A stretch of DNA of 64,000 bases from Hyphomicrobiaceae bacterium. Lineage in GTDB: Bacteria; Pseudomonadota; Alphaproteobacteria; Rhizobiales; Hyphomicrobiaceae. Location: NCBI GenBank assembly GCA_041397645.1, contig JAWKWE010000004.1:1488001-1552000 (forward strand), given 5' to 3'. The position numbers and the translations under genes were made by a program. Under the pieces are notes generated by a model. The model saw only the letters and a program-made list of their open reading frames with translations. It made no database searches and had not been told where the DNA came from. Positions 50,554 to 58,627 of this stretch are shown here, piece by piece (the first letter of the stretch is position 1; each line of letters starts with the position of its first letter).

Positions 50554-52056
50554 ATGAGTGCTCCAGAACAGAAATCTGCACCTGAAACGAAAAAGAGTCC
50601 GGCGTTCCGCTTCTCTTCGCCCACGCAAAGTGTGATGGCGGGGGCTGCGGTTTTGCTGCCAACTTTGACGTTGGTTCCGCTGGGAGGTCTTTATCTCTGG
50701 GAGCACAGACTGCTTTTGTGGTGGGCGCTGGCAGCGTTGATTATGGCAGCCGGTATCAGCCTGGCGCTGCGCTATGCGCTTCCGCCTCACACGCGCGCAG
50801 ATCCCATACCGCCGGGCGACCAGCAGTCCAAGGGCGACGTCCATTGGACAAGGTCTGAAGCCGAGGCCTGGAAAGATGTTCTTGCGATCGCCGCGCGCGT
50901 CGATGTCGACAAGATGACCAGCACTGATTATTTCGTCGAATTGGGGCAGCAGACGTTGGATAGCGTTGCAAAGAGATTGCACGGCGAGAAGCCGGATGCG
51001 CTCTGGCGCTTCACGCTGCCTGAAGCTCTGGCCATTGTTGAGCGGGTTTCGCGACGGCTCGGCAAGTTCGTTGTGGCTTCGGTTCCGTTTGGTGACCGAT
51101 TGACGGTTGCGCAGGTTCTTGCGGCTTATCGCTGGCGTGGCGCAATGGACGTCGCCGAACGAGCCTACGATATCTGGCGCATTCTTCGTATCGTCAATCC
51201 GGCGACCGCGGTGACCAATGAAGCGCGGGAGCGACTGTCTCGGGCTCTCTATGATTACGGCAAGGAGCATGTGTCCAGGCGCATCGCTGAAGCATTTGTC
51301 GAAGAAGTCGGCCGCGCCGCCATTGATCTTTATGGCGGCCGATTGAAGGTCGCGGAGCGTTTGAAAGTTACCGAAGAACCCGAACTCGATCTCGGGGCTT
51401 TGGATCACCTCAGCAAGCAACGCGTCGTATTGCGCCTGGTCATTGGCGGCGGGAGCCGGAGCGACAGGTTGGGCGTTGCGTCGTTACTTTCGGATGCGCT
51501 CGACAAGAAGGCGATCTCGCGCACGACAGCGCCGGACATGGCGATCACCGTCGTCGATCAGCCGGAAGCTTTGCGCTCTGAGGCGGCCGATACCATTCCC
51601 GCGGTCAAAGAGTTGGATGGCGCCGACATTGTCGTGTGGCTGGCTGCCGACGAGACCAAGGAAGCGGACCTAGCTGTGATGAAGGCGTTGAGAACCGCTC
51701 AGGAGGCGCTGTCGGCTGACGAAATTCCACCCTTGCTCTTACCTACCTTTGTCCAGGCTGGGCCGGATCAACGCAGTAAGGCCGAGCTTGAAGCGGCTTC
51801 TCGATCATTGACGAGCACATTGGGTAGTCCGTTCGTCAGTGGCGTGATGCTTGGACAAATCGATGTGGCGGCGCCGGATGACATGGCTCCGCTTGTTGAC
51901 GCGATAGCCGATCGCCTCGCGCAGGCGAGACGGGTCCACACGATACGTAGGATCTCTGATGCCAAGCGTACTGGGGGCTGGGGAAATGCCGCCCGTCAGG
52001 CATGGCGTGCGGCAGGATCACTGACGCGAGCCGTTACGCGACGTTCAAAACGCTAA
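50554..52056 (+). CDS. Membrane protein with possible degenerate GTPase domain
   Basis: 500 residues. Two hydrophobic stretches near the N-terminus (SVMAGAAVLLPTLTLVPLGGLYLW; LLLWWALAALIMAAGISLALRYAL) suggest a membrane hairpin, followed by a helical middle (LPEALAIVERVSRRLGKFVVASVPF; ERAYDIWRILRIVNPATAV). The overall layout recalls membrane-anchored HSR1-type GTPases, but where a P-loop is expected the sequence is RLVIGGGSRSDRLGVAS, lacking GxxxxGKS, while a DIVVWLAADE stretch resembles the segment around G4. I infer a GTPase relative that no longer binds nucleotide; confidence in this is low. Confidence 0.6.
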   Translation: MSAPEQKSAPETKKSPAFRFSSPTQSVMAGAAVLLPTLTLVPLGGLYLWEHRLLLWWALAALIMAAGISLALRYALPPHTRADPIPPGDQQSKGDVHWTRSEAEAWKDVLAIAARVDVDKMTSTDYFVELGQQTLDSVAKRLHGEKPDALWRFTLPEALAIVERVSRRLGKFVVASVPFGDRLTVAQVLAAYRWRGAMDVAERAYDIWRILRIVNPATAVTNEARERLSRALYDYGKEHVSRRIAEAFVEEVGRAAIDLYGGRLKVAERLKVTEEPELDLGALDHLSKQRVVLRLVIGGGSRSDRLGVASLLSDALDKKAISRTTAPDMAITVVDQPEALRSEAADTIPAVKELDGADIVVWLAADETKEADLAVMKALRTAQEALSADEIPPLLLPTFVQAGPDQRSKAELEAASRSLTSTLGSPFVSGVMLGQIDVAAPDDMAPLVDAIADRLAQARRVHTIRRISDAKRTGGWGNAARQAWRAAGSLTRAVTRRSKR

Positions 52057-52094
52057 CCTGTCAGCTGCGGGACCGGAAATTGCAGGGTCTCAGT

Positions 52095-52120
52095 GGAACT
52101 CAGGGCAACTCCTCCACGTT
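52095..52120 (+). promoter_or_regulatory. EcfG-type promoter of the DUF883 gene
   Basis: GGAAC (52095-52099), N17, CGTTC (52117-52121): exact consensus with a 17-bp spacer, about 60 bp before the start at 52180. Confidence 0.7.
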
Positions 52121-52179
52121 CTTGCTGGTGAGAGCCTGCAGGGGCAGGCCTGTCTAACAGATTTTTATAGGAGCTTGTC

Positions 52180-52497
52180 ATGGCTTATTCGGCCTCTAAC
52201 ACTTCGGACTTGCGTCGCGATGCCCAGCAGGGCGCGCGCGAAGCTGCGAACGATCTTGCGGGTAAAGCAGCCGATCTGGCAGACAAGGCAAGCAAGCATT
52301 TCGACAGCGCTGTCGAGGGCGCGGAGGCAGCAGCCCGCGAGTTTGCTGGCCAAGGGCGCGAAGCAGGCGAACACATCAGCGAAGTTGCCGGAAACCTTAA
52401 AACCGCAGTAGACAAATCGCTCAAGGATCAACCCTTGACGACGCTGGCAATGGCTGCGGCAGCCGGATTCGTGATCGGCGCATTGTGGAAGAGTTAA
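52180..52497 (+). CDS. DUF883 (ElaB/YqjD-like) membrane-anchored protein
   Basis: 105 residues. A long Ala/Lys/Glu helical region (AREAANDLAGKAADLADKASKHFDSAVEGAEAAAREFAG) ends in a single C-terminal membrane helix (TTLAMAAAAGFVIGALWK), the ElaB/YqjD architecture. In E. coli these proteins are stationary-phase induced, and YqjD associates with ribosomes at the membrane; whether this holds here is unknown. TAGGAG precedes the ATG. EcfG promoter upstream. Confidence 0.85.
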   Translation: MAYSASNTSDLRRDAQQGAREAANDLAGKAADLADKASKHFDSAVEGAEAAAREFAGQGREAGEHISEVAGNLKTAVDKSLKDQPLTTLAMAAAAGFVIGALWKS

Positions 52498-52546
52498 GCC
52501 TCGTCGACGAGCCAGGTGGCGACAAGAATTTGAAAAGGGTTAGCCG

Positions 52547-53083
52547 ATGATTTTTCAGTCCGTGATACGTCGCGCAGAGACTGCGATCGAGAACATGGTC
52601 GATCAAGCGCTGGCGCGTGTCATGGTTGCGCTTCCCCTGCTTGTCGCCGCTGGTTTTGCCACTGCGGCGCTCTCGACCTACCTCAACACTAGGTACGGAA
52701 CGCAAAACGGCCACCTCATCATGGCGGGTGCGTTCGCGGCGATGGGGTTGGTTGCGATGCTGTACGTCAGCTCCATGGGATCATCTAGCAGCGTTAGTGA
52801 CGGCGAGGTTGATGCCGCTAACCAAGAAAATTCGTCGAGTGATCAGGCTTCCGCCGATGCGACAGCGAGTGCATTCACCGATGCAGAACGCGAATTGATG
52901 ACGAGCGTTCTAACAACCGCTGCGCCGATCGCAGTACCAGGGCTTATGCGGACCGTTATTCGCAATCTGCCGTTGGTAATCTTGATCTTGATTGTTGGCT
53001 TCATCTTGACCCGTGTCACAAGTTCGGAAGCCAATGAGGAAAAGGCCAAAATGGAGGCATCCGGAGTGGCAGAAGCGGCATAA
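52547..53083 (+). CDS. Membrane protein of unknown function
   Basis: 178 residues. Two hydrophobic segments near the N-terminus (VMVALPLLVAAGFATAALSTYL; HLIMAGAFAAMGLVAMLYVSSMG) and one near the C-terminus (LPLVILILIVGFILTRV) flank a Ser/Asp/Ala-rich linker. It lies 49 bp after the DUF883 gene and may be co-transcribed. The layout resembles small stress-locus membrane proteins but I cannot name the family. Confidence 0.65.
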   Translation: MIFQSVIRRAETAIENMVDQALARVMVALPLLVAAGFATAALSTYLNTRYGTQNGHLIMAGAFAAMGLVAMLYVSSMGSSSSVSDGEVDAANQENSSSDQASADATASAFTDAERELMTSVLTTAAPIAVPGLMRTVIRNLPLVILILIVGFILTRVTSSEANEEKAKMEASGVAEAA

Positions 53084-53138
53084 AATGGTTATTTTTATCA
53101 GCAACTTGAGCTGGGCTCCAAATTTTTTCCGTTTGTGT

Positions 53139-53163
53139 GGAACCACGTTTCTAGTTGCGCGTT
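53139..53163 (+). promoter_or_regulatory. EcfG-type promoter of nepR-ecfG
   Basis: GGAAC (53139-53143), N16, CGTT (53160-53163): exact consensus, about 70 bp before nepR. It gives the sigma factor positive autoregulation, as known in other alphaproteobacteria. Confidence 0.8.
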
Positions 53164-53234
53164 CCCGAAGGCTAGCGGCAATTGCGCTTGCTGTCGGTGG
53201 GGCCGCTGTGGAAGTTACGAAGGGGCAGTTCCTA

Positions 53235-53444
53235 ATGTCGGAAAAAGATGAGAGCAAAGATCGCAGGTCGATGTCTAGCGCACAACAGATCACACGTTCA
53301 AACCAGTTAGATGCTCCCGCGGAACTTGGAAACGAAATCGCCAAGCAACTGCGAGCTCTCTACGGCAAGCAGGTTTCTGAGCCTCTACCAGAAAAATTCG
53401 CAAACCTTCTTGATCAGCTGGCGAAATCCGAGCGCAAGGGATAG
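53235..53444 (+). CDS. nepR: Anti-sigma factor NepR
   Basis: 69 residues from the ATG at 53235 (AGGGG upstream). The conserved NepR core is clear: IAKQLRALYGKQVSEPLPEKFANLLDQL, two helices that clamp EcfG or, alternatively, the sigma-like domain of PhyR. In unstressed cells NepR holds EcfG; phosphorylated PhyR titrates it away. An upstream in-frame extension is possible but is not conserved and overlaps the promoter. It is 3 bp from ecfG, so the two are cotranslated. Confidence 0.9.
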   Translation: MSEKDESKDRRSMSSAQQITRSNQLDAPAELGNEIAKQLRALYGKQVSEPLPEKFANLLDQLAKSERKG

Positions 53445-53447
53445 TCG

Positions 53448-54002
53448 ATGAGTAGTCAATTCCAAGACGATTTGGCTTCTCTCGTTCCCAATCTTCGGGC
53501 ATTCGCCAAGTCGCTTTCAGGCAACGCCGACTACGCGGACGATTTGGTGCAGGAGACCCTCATCAAGGCGTGGAAGAATCGTAGCACGTTTGCTGAAGGG
53601 TCGAACTTGAAAGCCTGGCTATTCACAATCCTTCGCAATACGTTTCTGTCCGACAGGCGTAAGCGCAAGTTCGAGGTCGAGGATCCAGATGGTGCATTCT
53701 CGGCCAAGCTTTCGACGCAAGGTGAGCAGTCGGCACACATGGATTTTCTCGACTTTTCCGAAGCATTCGAGAAATTACCCGACGATCAGCGCGAAGCATT
53801 GGTGCTGATCGGAGCGGAAGGCTTCTCATACGAGGAGGCCGCGCTGATGTGTGGCTGCGCGGTTGGAACAATAAAGAGCAGGGTCAACAGGGCTCGCAAT
53901 AAACTCGTCGAGATGATGGATTTGGACGAACACGCCAATACTGAACAAGGTGAGGGTGATGATAAGCCTCGCCCAGTGAGGTCGGCGTCTTCGTTGGTGT
54001 GA
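53448..54002 (+). CDS. ecfG: General stress ECF sigma factor EcfG
   Basis: 184 residues. Region 2: YADDLVQETLIKAWKNRSTFAEGSNLKAWLFTILRNTF, with the conserved -10 contacts. Region 4: FEKLPDDQREALVLIGAEGFSYEEAALMCGCAVGTIKSRVNRARNKL, the helix-turn-helix that reads GGAAC. This is the ECF15/EcfG type. The C-terminal tail (GEGDDKPRPVRSASSLV) is short. It controls the GGAAC-N16/17-CGTT promoters listed throughout this window. Directly downstream of nepR. Confidence 0.92.
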   Translation: MSSQFQDDLASLVPNLRAFAKSLSGNADYADDLVQETLIKAWKNRSTFAEGSNLKAWLFTILRNTFLSDRRKRKFEVEDPDGAFSAKLSTQGEQSAHMDFLDFSEAFEKLPDDQREALVLIGAEGFSYEEAALMCGCAVGTIKSRVNRARNKLVEMMDLDEHANTEQGEGDDKPRPVRSASSLV

Positions 54003-54103
54003 CATCACAAACCTCACTTTGGAACGATGCACTCGGCCGCGTGAGTCCTTATGTTGGCCTGAAATGTTTGGTGGAATACGAGCAAGGAAAAGGATCGGGG
54101 AAA

Positions 54104-54922
54104 ATGCAAATGACAGAAACGATTGCCGATCTGGTGGCGCCGCAGCTGCCATTTTTGCGCAGGTTCGCGCGTGCCTTGACGGGTTCGCAGGAGCAAGGCG
54201 ATGCTTACGTCGTGGCGACGCTCGAAACGTTTGTTGCTGATCCGCGCACCTTTCGCCGTGACATTCCTGCAAAAGCCGCGGTCTATCAGACGTTCCTCAA
54301 CGTATGGAACGCAATGCCGATGAACCAAACTGCCGACGCAATGGCGGGATCTGCTTTGGAAGAGGCGGCTCAACGACGTATCGAGACATTAACGCCGCTG
54401 CCGCGCCAAGCGTTCCTCCTGGCCGCGGTAGAGGAGTTCTCGACGAAAGACATGGCGATTGTCCTGGATCGCAGTGAGGATGAAGTGCGTAAGCTGGTCG
54501 ACAAGGCCGGTCGCGAAATCTCCGAGCAGATCTCTGCCCGCGTCCTCATCATCGAAGACGAACCCCTCATCGCGATGGATATCGAGAACCTCGTCGGAGA
54601 TATCGGTCATGAAGTGGTCGGCATCGCAACGACGCGGGATGAGGCAACTAAGATGGCCTCGAAGAGTAAGCCGGGTCTTATTCTTGCCGACGTTCAGCTT
54701 GCTGATGGAAGCTCAGGCATTGATGCTGTGAACGACATCATCAAGACGCTCAACGTCCCGGTCATTTTTATCACGGCCTATCCTGAGCGCCTGCTGACCG
54801 GCGAGCGTGCGGAACCCACCTTCCTGGTGACAAAGCCGTTCAAACCCGAGATGGTCAAGGCTATCATCAGCCAGGCGCTTTTCTTCGATATGTGTGCAGG
54901 AACTCCTTCGAGCGTGAACTAA
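54104..54922 (+). CDS. phyR: PhyR: anti-anti-sigma response regulator
   Basis: 272 residues from the ATG at 54104. The N-terminal domain (~1-130) is sigma-like (LVAPQLPFLRRFARALTGSQEQGDAYVVATLETF; LPRQAFLLAAVEEFSTKDMAIVLDRSEDEVRKLV) and mimics EcfG to bind NepR. The C-terminal receiver has acidic EDE, phosphoacceptor Asp196 (ILADVQLADG) and Lys244 (TKPF). On phosphorylation by an HWE kinase it opens and removes NepR from EcfG. It starts 101 bp after ecfG, with GGGGA before the ATG. The kinase gene follows directly. Confidence 0.95.
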   Translation: MQMTETIADLVAPQLPFLRRFARALTGSQEQGDAYVVATLETFVADPRTFRRDIPAKAAVYQTFLNVWNAMPMNQTADAMAGSALEEAAQRRIETLTPLPRQAFLLAAVEEFSTKDMAIVLDRSEDEVRKLVDKAGREISEQISARVLIIEDEPLIAMDIENLVGDIGHEVVGIATTRDEATKMASKSKPGLILADVQLADGSSGIDAVNDIIKTLNVPVIFITAYPERLLTGERAEPTFLVTKPFKPEMVKAIISQALFFDMCAGTPSSVN

Positions 54923-54984
54923 GACAACAGCGCACGAGTGCAAGCGTATCGTGCGGGAAGAAACCGGTGCCGAATGGAAGGAGA

Positions 54985-57162
54985 ATGAGCCAAGATAGGA
55001 AAGTTCCATCGCCTTTTGGGAGCGCGCAGACGAGTGATGGTGCAAATGCTTCCTCCCTTGCGCTGCAGCTTCTCGCCTCCAGTCCTTGGAGCGCGGCCCT
55101 GCTTTACCCGGACGGGCGTATTCGCGCTATCAATTCAACTGCGCTGGAGCTGTTCGGCTCGGTTCAGGATGCGAACCTCGAAGGTCGGGACATGTCGAGT
55201 CTTTGGCCGTCGGACAGTGCTGAAATCATAGAATCAGCCATAGAACGGGCGAGCAAGGGGATGCGCGTCGTGGAGACGGCCTATCGACCGTCTGGCAAGG
55301 GCGTTCCGCGATGGATTGAAGTCACTCTATCCCCCATCAGAAACGACGATGGAACGCTTGCCTGGGTTATGTGCAACCTGCGCGATGCGACCCAACTCAC
55401 AACTATGCAGCATTCGCTCAGCGTCAGCGAAAAGCGCTTTCGCGCGCTCGCCGATAACATTGCGCAACTGGCATGGATGGCCGACGCGCAAGGGTACATC
55501 TTTTGGTACAACAAACGCTGGTTCGACTATACGGGCATGACGTTGCCTGACATGGAGGGGTGGGGCTGGAAGAACGTCCATCATCCCGATCATATCGACC
55601 GTGTGATGCGCAAGTGGGAATCCAACCTCGAAAGCGGTCAGGTTTGGGAGGACACCTTCCCGCTTCGCGCTGCAAATGGAAGCTACCGTTGGTTCCTATC
55701 TCGCGCGATGCCGATCAGGGACGCTGCCGACAATATCGAGCTTTGGTGCGGAACCAATACTGACATCACCGAACAACGTCTTGCAACGCAGCGTCTGCGC
55801 CAGAAGGCACGACTGATTGAGCTTTCGCACGAGGCCATTTTTTCCTGGGACCTGACCGGCGCGATCATAAGTTGGAATCGCGGCTGCCAGGAACTTTATG
55901 GCTATTCTCAGCGCGAAGCGATCGGCAGGGTCAGTCATGAACTCCTGAGATCCGAACACTGCGTCCCCTTGCCCGAGATGCTCGAAATTCTCAAAAGCGA
56001 AGGGGTGTGGTCGGGCGAAATCCTGCATTACGCAAAGGACGGGACCAAGGTTCTGGTCGATAGCCGCCACGAACTTCTCGGCGTCGGTGGCCGCCATATA
56101 GTACTTGAGTCAAACCGCGACATCAGCGAGCGCCGCAAAGGTGACGAGATCAGGAACATGCTGGTTGCCGAGCTCAATCACCGTGTCAAGAACACCTTGG
56201 CGATTGTGCAATCCATCGCCGGACAGACTGCGCGCACAAGCACAAGTATCGAGCAGTTTGTTGGCAGCTTCCGGGGCCGGCTGCATTCGCTATCCAATGC
56301 TCATAACGTCCTGACCGACGCCCATTGGTACGGCGCGGACTTGCGCAATCTCCTGGTTTCTGAACTTGCCGTCACGCTTGGTTCAACGGAGAACATAACT
56401 ATCGAAGGCGAGAATGTATTCTTGTCGCCGCAAAGTGCGTTGCAGTTCACGCTCGTGCTACATGAGTTGGCAAGCAACGCTCTCAAGTATGGCGCATTGT
56501 CCTGTCCTTCCGGGCGTGTGGAAATCAGTTGGAAACGGACGGGTCCGAAAGGCGAAGTGCTTAATTTCGTTTGGCGCGAAATGGGCGGGCCGAAAGTAAG
56601 CTCGCCGACGCGGCGCGGATTTGGAACACTGCTGATTGAAAGGTCTGGCGGACTGCCGCACATGAAGACCGATCTCAGGTTCAATCAGTCGGGCGTAGAG
56701 TGCCTCATCGAAGCAAATCTCGATGATGACGCCATCAGTGAACCGGTTATGTTCAATCCAATTCGCAAGGAAGCGCCTCTGGAGGTTCATGCGCGCCCAG
56801 AGACGCCATCGTCAGTTGGAGATTCTCAGCGCATTTTGCTGATTGTGGATGACCCTTTGGTCGTTCTTGAGCTGCAGCAGACGCTCATTGATGCCGGATT
56901 TAAACCTGTAGGGCCGGCAACGACGGTTGAGAGCGTGCTTGAGGCCATCGCCAGAGGTGGTGCAGATGCCGCGATCGTCGATGTAGCATTTTTGGGGTCG
57001 TCTACATCGAAGGTAATCCAGCGCCTTGAGGCGGACGGCGTCCCCTTCATCTTGCTGACCCGCGATGGGGCTGGCGTCGAGGAGAGCGCGCAAGGCCGAA
57101 CGTTTCGGCGGGGGGCGAGGATATCGCTGCTGCTCGACACCCTCTCCGAACTATTGGCGTGA
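54985..57162 (+). CDS. Soluble PAS-HWE sensor kinase with degenerate C-terminal receiver
   Basis: 725 residues; the start at 54985 has GGAAGGAG upstream. No membrane segment. PAS-like domains lie at roughly 25-135, 145-265 (RFRALADNIAQLAWMAD ... IWY-type core, WCGTNTDITEQ) and 270-385 (AIFSWDLTGAIISWNRGCQELYGYS). The kinase core has His399 (ELNHRVKNTLAIVQS), an N-box with Asn498 (LHELASNALKYG) and WREMGGP, the HWE mark. The C-terminal receiver (616-725) keeps Asp622-Asp623 and Asp666 but the usual Lys-Pro is replaced (GRTFRRG). Directly downstream of phyR, so the likely PhyR kinase. Confidence 0.88.
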   Translation: MSQDRKVPSPFGSAQTSDGANASSLALQLLASSPWSAALLYPDGRIRAINSTALELFGSVQDANLEGRDMSSLWPSDSAEIIESAIERASKGMRVVETAYRPSGKGVPRWIEVTLSPIRNDDGTLAWVMCNLRDATQLTTMQHSLSVSEKRFRALADNIAQLAWMADAQGYIFWYNKRWFDYTGMTLPDMEGWGWKNVHHPDHIDRVMRKWESNLESGQVWEDTFPLRAANGSYRWFLSRAMPIRDAADNIELWCGTNTDITEQRLATQRLRQKARLIELSHEAIFSWDLTGAIISWNRGCQELYGYSQREAIGRVSHELLRSEHCVPLPEMLEILKSEGVWSGEILHYAKDGTKVLVDSRHELLGVGGRHIVLESNRDISERRKGDEIRNMLVAELNHRVKNTLAIVQSIAGQTARTSTSIEQFVGSFRGRLHSLSNAHNVLTDAHWYGADLRNLLVSELAVTLGSTENITIEGENVFLSPQSALQFTLVLHELASNALKYGALSCPSGRVEISWKRTGPKGEVLNFVWREMGGPKVSSPTRRGFGTLLIERSGGLPHMKTDLRFNQSGVECLIEANLDDDAISEPVMFNPIRKEAPLEVHARPETPSSVGDSQRILLIVDDPLVVLELQQTLIDAGFKPVGPATTVESVLEAIARGGADAAIVDVAFLGSSTSKVIQRLEADGVPFILLTRDGAGVEESAQGRTFRRGARISLLLDTLSELLA

Positions 57163-57163
57163 A

Positions 57164-57192
57164 GTTTCGACCCCTGATCAAGGGGCGAAAAC
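57164..57192 (+). terminator. Hairpin after the sensor kinase gene
   Basis: GTTTCG..CCCCT / AGGGG.CGAAAAC imperfect stem directly after the stop codon; no T-run. Probable terminator of the phyR-kinase transcript. Confidence 0.45.
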
Positions 57193-57301
57193 GACTTCCA
57201 AAGCACCTAAGACTGAAGTCTAGCATTGATGGTGGTCAATGTTGCGGGCAAACCTAAGCCTAGCATTAGCCTTTTAGAGTGGTTGGTGAGGAGGCGGCTG
57301 G

Positions 57302-57658
57302 ATGACCAAATCTCATACGAGAGTTGCAGTTATGCTGGCTACCGTGTTGGGTTTCGCTTCGATGGCCCATGCTGACGCGCCGAAGCCGCCGCCCGGCAGT
57401 GCTCTTGCCGGCAAGGGCATTGCGAAACTTAAGTGTGCAGGCTGTCACAACGTCGATAAGAATGATAAACCCTCTCCCAACCTGAAGGCTCCACCTTTCG
57501 TGGTTATTGCCAAAACGCAGCTTGTCACGGTGCGCGAAGTGGATCAGTGGCTTCAGGCTGCGCATCATGACATGCCGGACCTAAGTCTGGATTCGGGGCA
57601 GCGCGGCGACATCATTGCGTATCTGCAGAGCCTCTCACCCAAAGACCCCATCCAATAG
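57302..57658 (+). CDS. Small periplasmic c-type cytochrome
   Basis: 118 residues with a signal peptide (VAVMLATVLGFASMAHA). CAGCH is the heme-binding CxxCH (about residues 46-50), with distal Met in HDMPDLS. The short length and single heme fit a class I electron carrier of the periplasm. No assembly or partner genes are near, so its electron partners are unknown. A terminator follows. Confidence 0.88.
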   Translation: MTKSHTRVAVMLATVLGFASMAHADAPKPPPGSALAGKGIAKLKCAGCHNVDKNDKPSPNLKAPPFVVIAKTQLVTVREVDQWLQAAHHDMPDLSLDSGQRGDIIAYLQSLSPKDPIQ

Positions 57659-57690
57659 CGCATCAGCCGAGTTTAAAGGTTTAAAAGTGC

Positions 57691-57719
57691 AAAGCCGCGT
57701 GGCTCGGCCCCGCGGCTTT
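57691..57719. terminator. Shared terminator between the cytochrome and infC genes
   Basis: AAAGCCGCG / CGCGGCTTT stem with an 11-nt loop between two convergent genes; T/A runs are short on both sides, so it is bidirectional and moderate. Confidence 0.6.
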
Positions 57720-57763
57720 CTCATGTTCGCATTTCGCAAAGCTGTTGCCCGGCAACTGGGTAA

Positions 57764-58306
57764 TCAGCGCGGCGCGAGTACCATCACCATCTGTCGGCCC
57801 TCGAAGCGCGGTTCGCTTTCGACTTTTGCCAGAGTTTCGGTGTCGGCTTTAACCCGCTGAAGGACTTCCATGCCGAGTTGGGAGTGCGCCACTTCGCGGC
57901 CGCGGAAACGAAGGGTGATCTTCACCTTGTCTCCATCTTCGAAGAACCGCCTTATCGCACGCATCTTCACGTCATAGTCGTGATCGTCGATGCCGGGACG
58001 CATCTTGATCTCTTTGATTTCGACGATCTTCTGGTTCTTACGCGCTTCGGCAGCCTTCTTCTGTTCTTGATATTTGAACTTGCCAAAGTCGAGGATTTTG
58101 CAGACGGGCGGCTCTGCGTCGGGCGACACCTCGACAAGATCGAGGCCGGCGGCTTCGGCGCGGGCGAGGGCGTCAAACTTGGCAACCACGCCGACATTCT
58201 GGCCGGTTTCATCGATTAATCGAACTTCACGGGCGCGAATCTGGTCATTAATGCGGGGCCCGGATTGTTCCCGGCTCTGAGGCTCGGGGCGCATTGGCTT
58301 TCGGAT
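57764..58306 (-). CDS. infC: Translation initiation factor IF-3, probably started at AUC
   Basis: 180 residues. PRINDQIRAREVRLIDETGQNVGVV, LDLVEVSPDAEPPVCKILDFGKFKYQEQKKAAEARKNQ and the C-terminal domain (IKMRPGIDDHDYDVKM) are IF-3 throughout. An ATG occurs at 58294 but its ribosome-site distance is poor. Four codons earlier an ATC at 58306 has AGGAG seven bp upstream and restores the R-K-P-M-R start that resembles the usual M-R-R-P-F-R of alphaproteobacterial IF-3. Since IF-3 rejects non-AUG starts and E. coli infC uses AUU for autoregulation, AUC here is plausible. rpmI-rplT lie elsewhere. Confidence 0.9.
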   Translation of the reverse strand: MRKPMRPEPQSREQSGPRINDQIRAREVRLIDETGQNVGVVAKFDALARAEAAGLDLVEVSPDAEPPVCKILDFGKFKYQEQKKAAEARKNQKIVEIKEIKMRPGIDDHDYDVKMRAIRRFFEDGDKVKITLRFRGREVAHSQLGMEVLQRVKADTETLAKVESEPRFEGRQMVMVLAPR

Positions 58307-58627
58307 GGTGTTTCTCCTATCGCTGTTTCAATGTAACGGCTGCTTGCCACCGTGCCAGAAATGCATGGCTAAACCGGAGGGTGTATCTGCCGGGGCAGAA
58401 GATCGGGAACCTTTGGGGACAAGTCAAGGTCCAGCTGCGCCTGTAAGGCTGAAATCAGCCTACTTTCGTAAGCTTGCGTGTCTTTGTCGCCGACTTTAAG
58501 GCCCATTTGGCCGGATCATTGACGTAAATGTCGGTACCAGGGAAATCGTCTTTGAAAGTGCGGAAGGGGCCGGTATGGGAAAGAGCGACGGCAATGGGCG
58601 GAATTAGGTGAGCGGAATCCAAACAGA
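58307..58627. other. 321-bp spacer upstream of infC
   Basis: Holds the infC promoter and ribosome site. A 62-codon reverse frame (58455-58643) overlaps the start of the next gene; it is not convincingly coding. GGAAC at 58408 has no matching CGTT. Confidence 0.35.
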
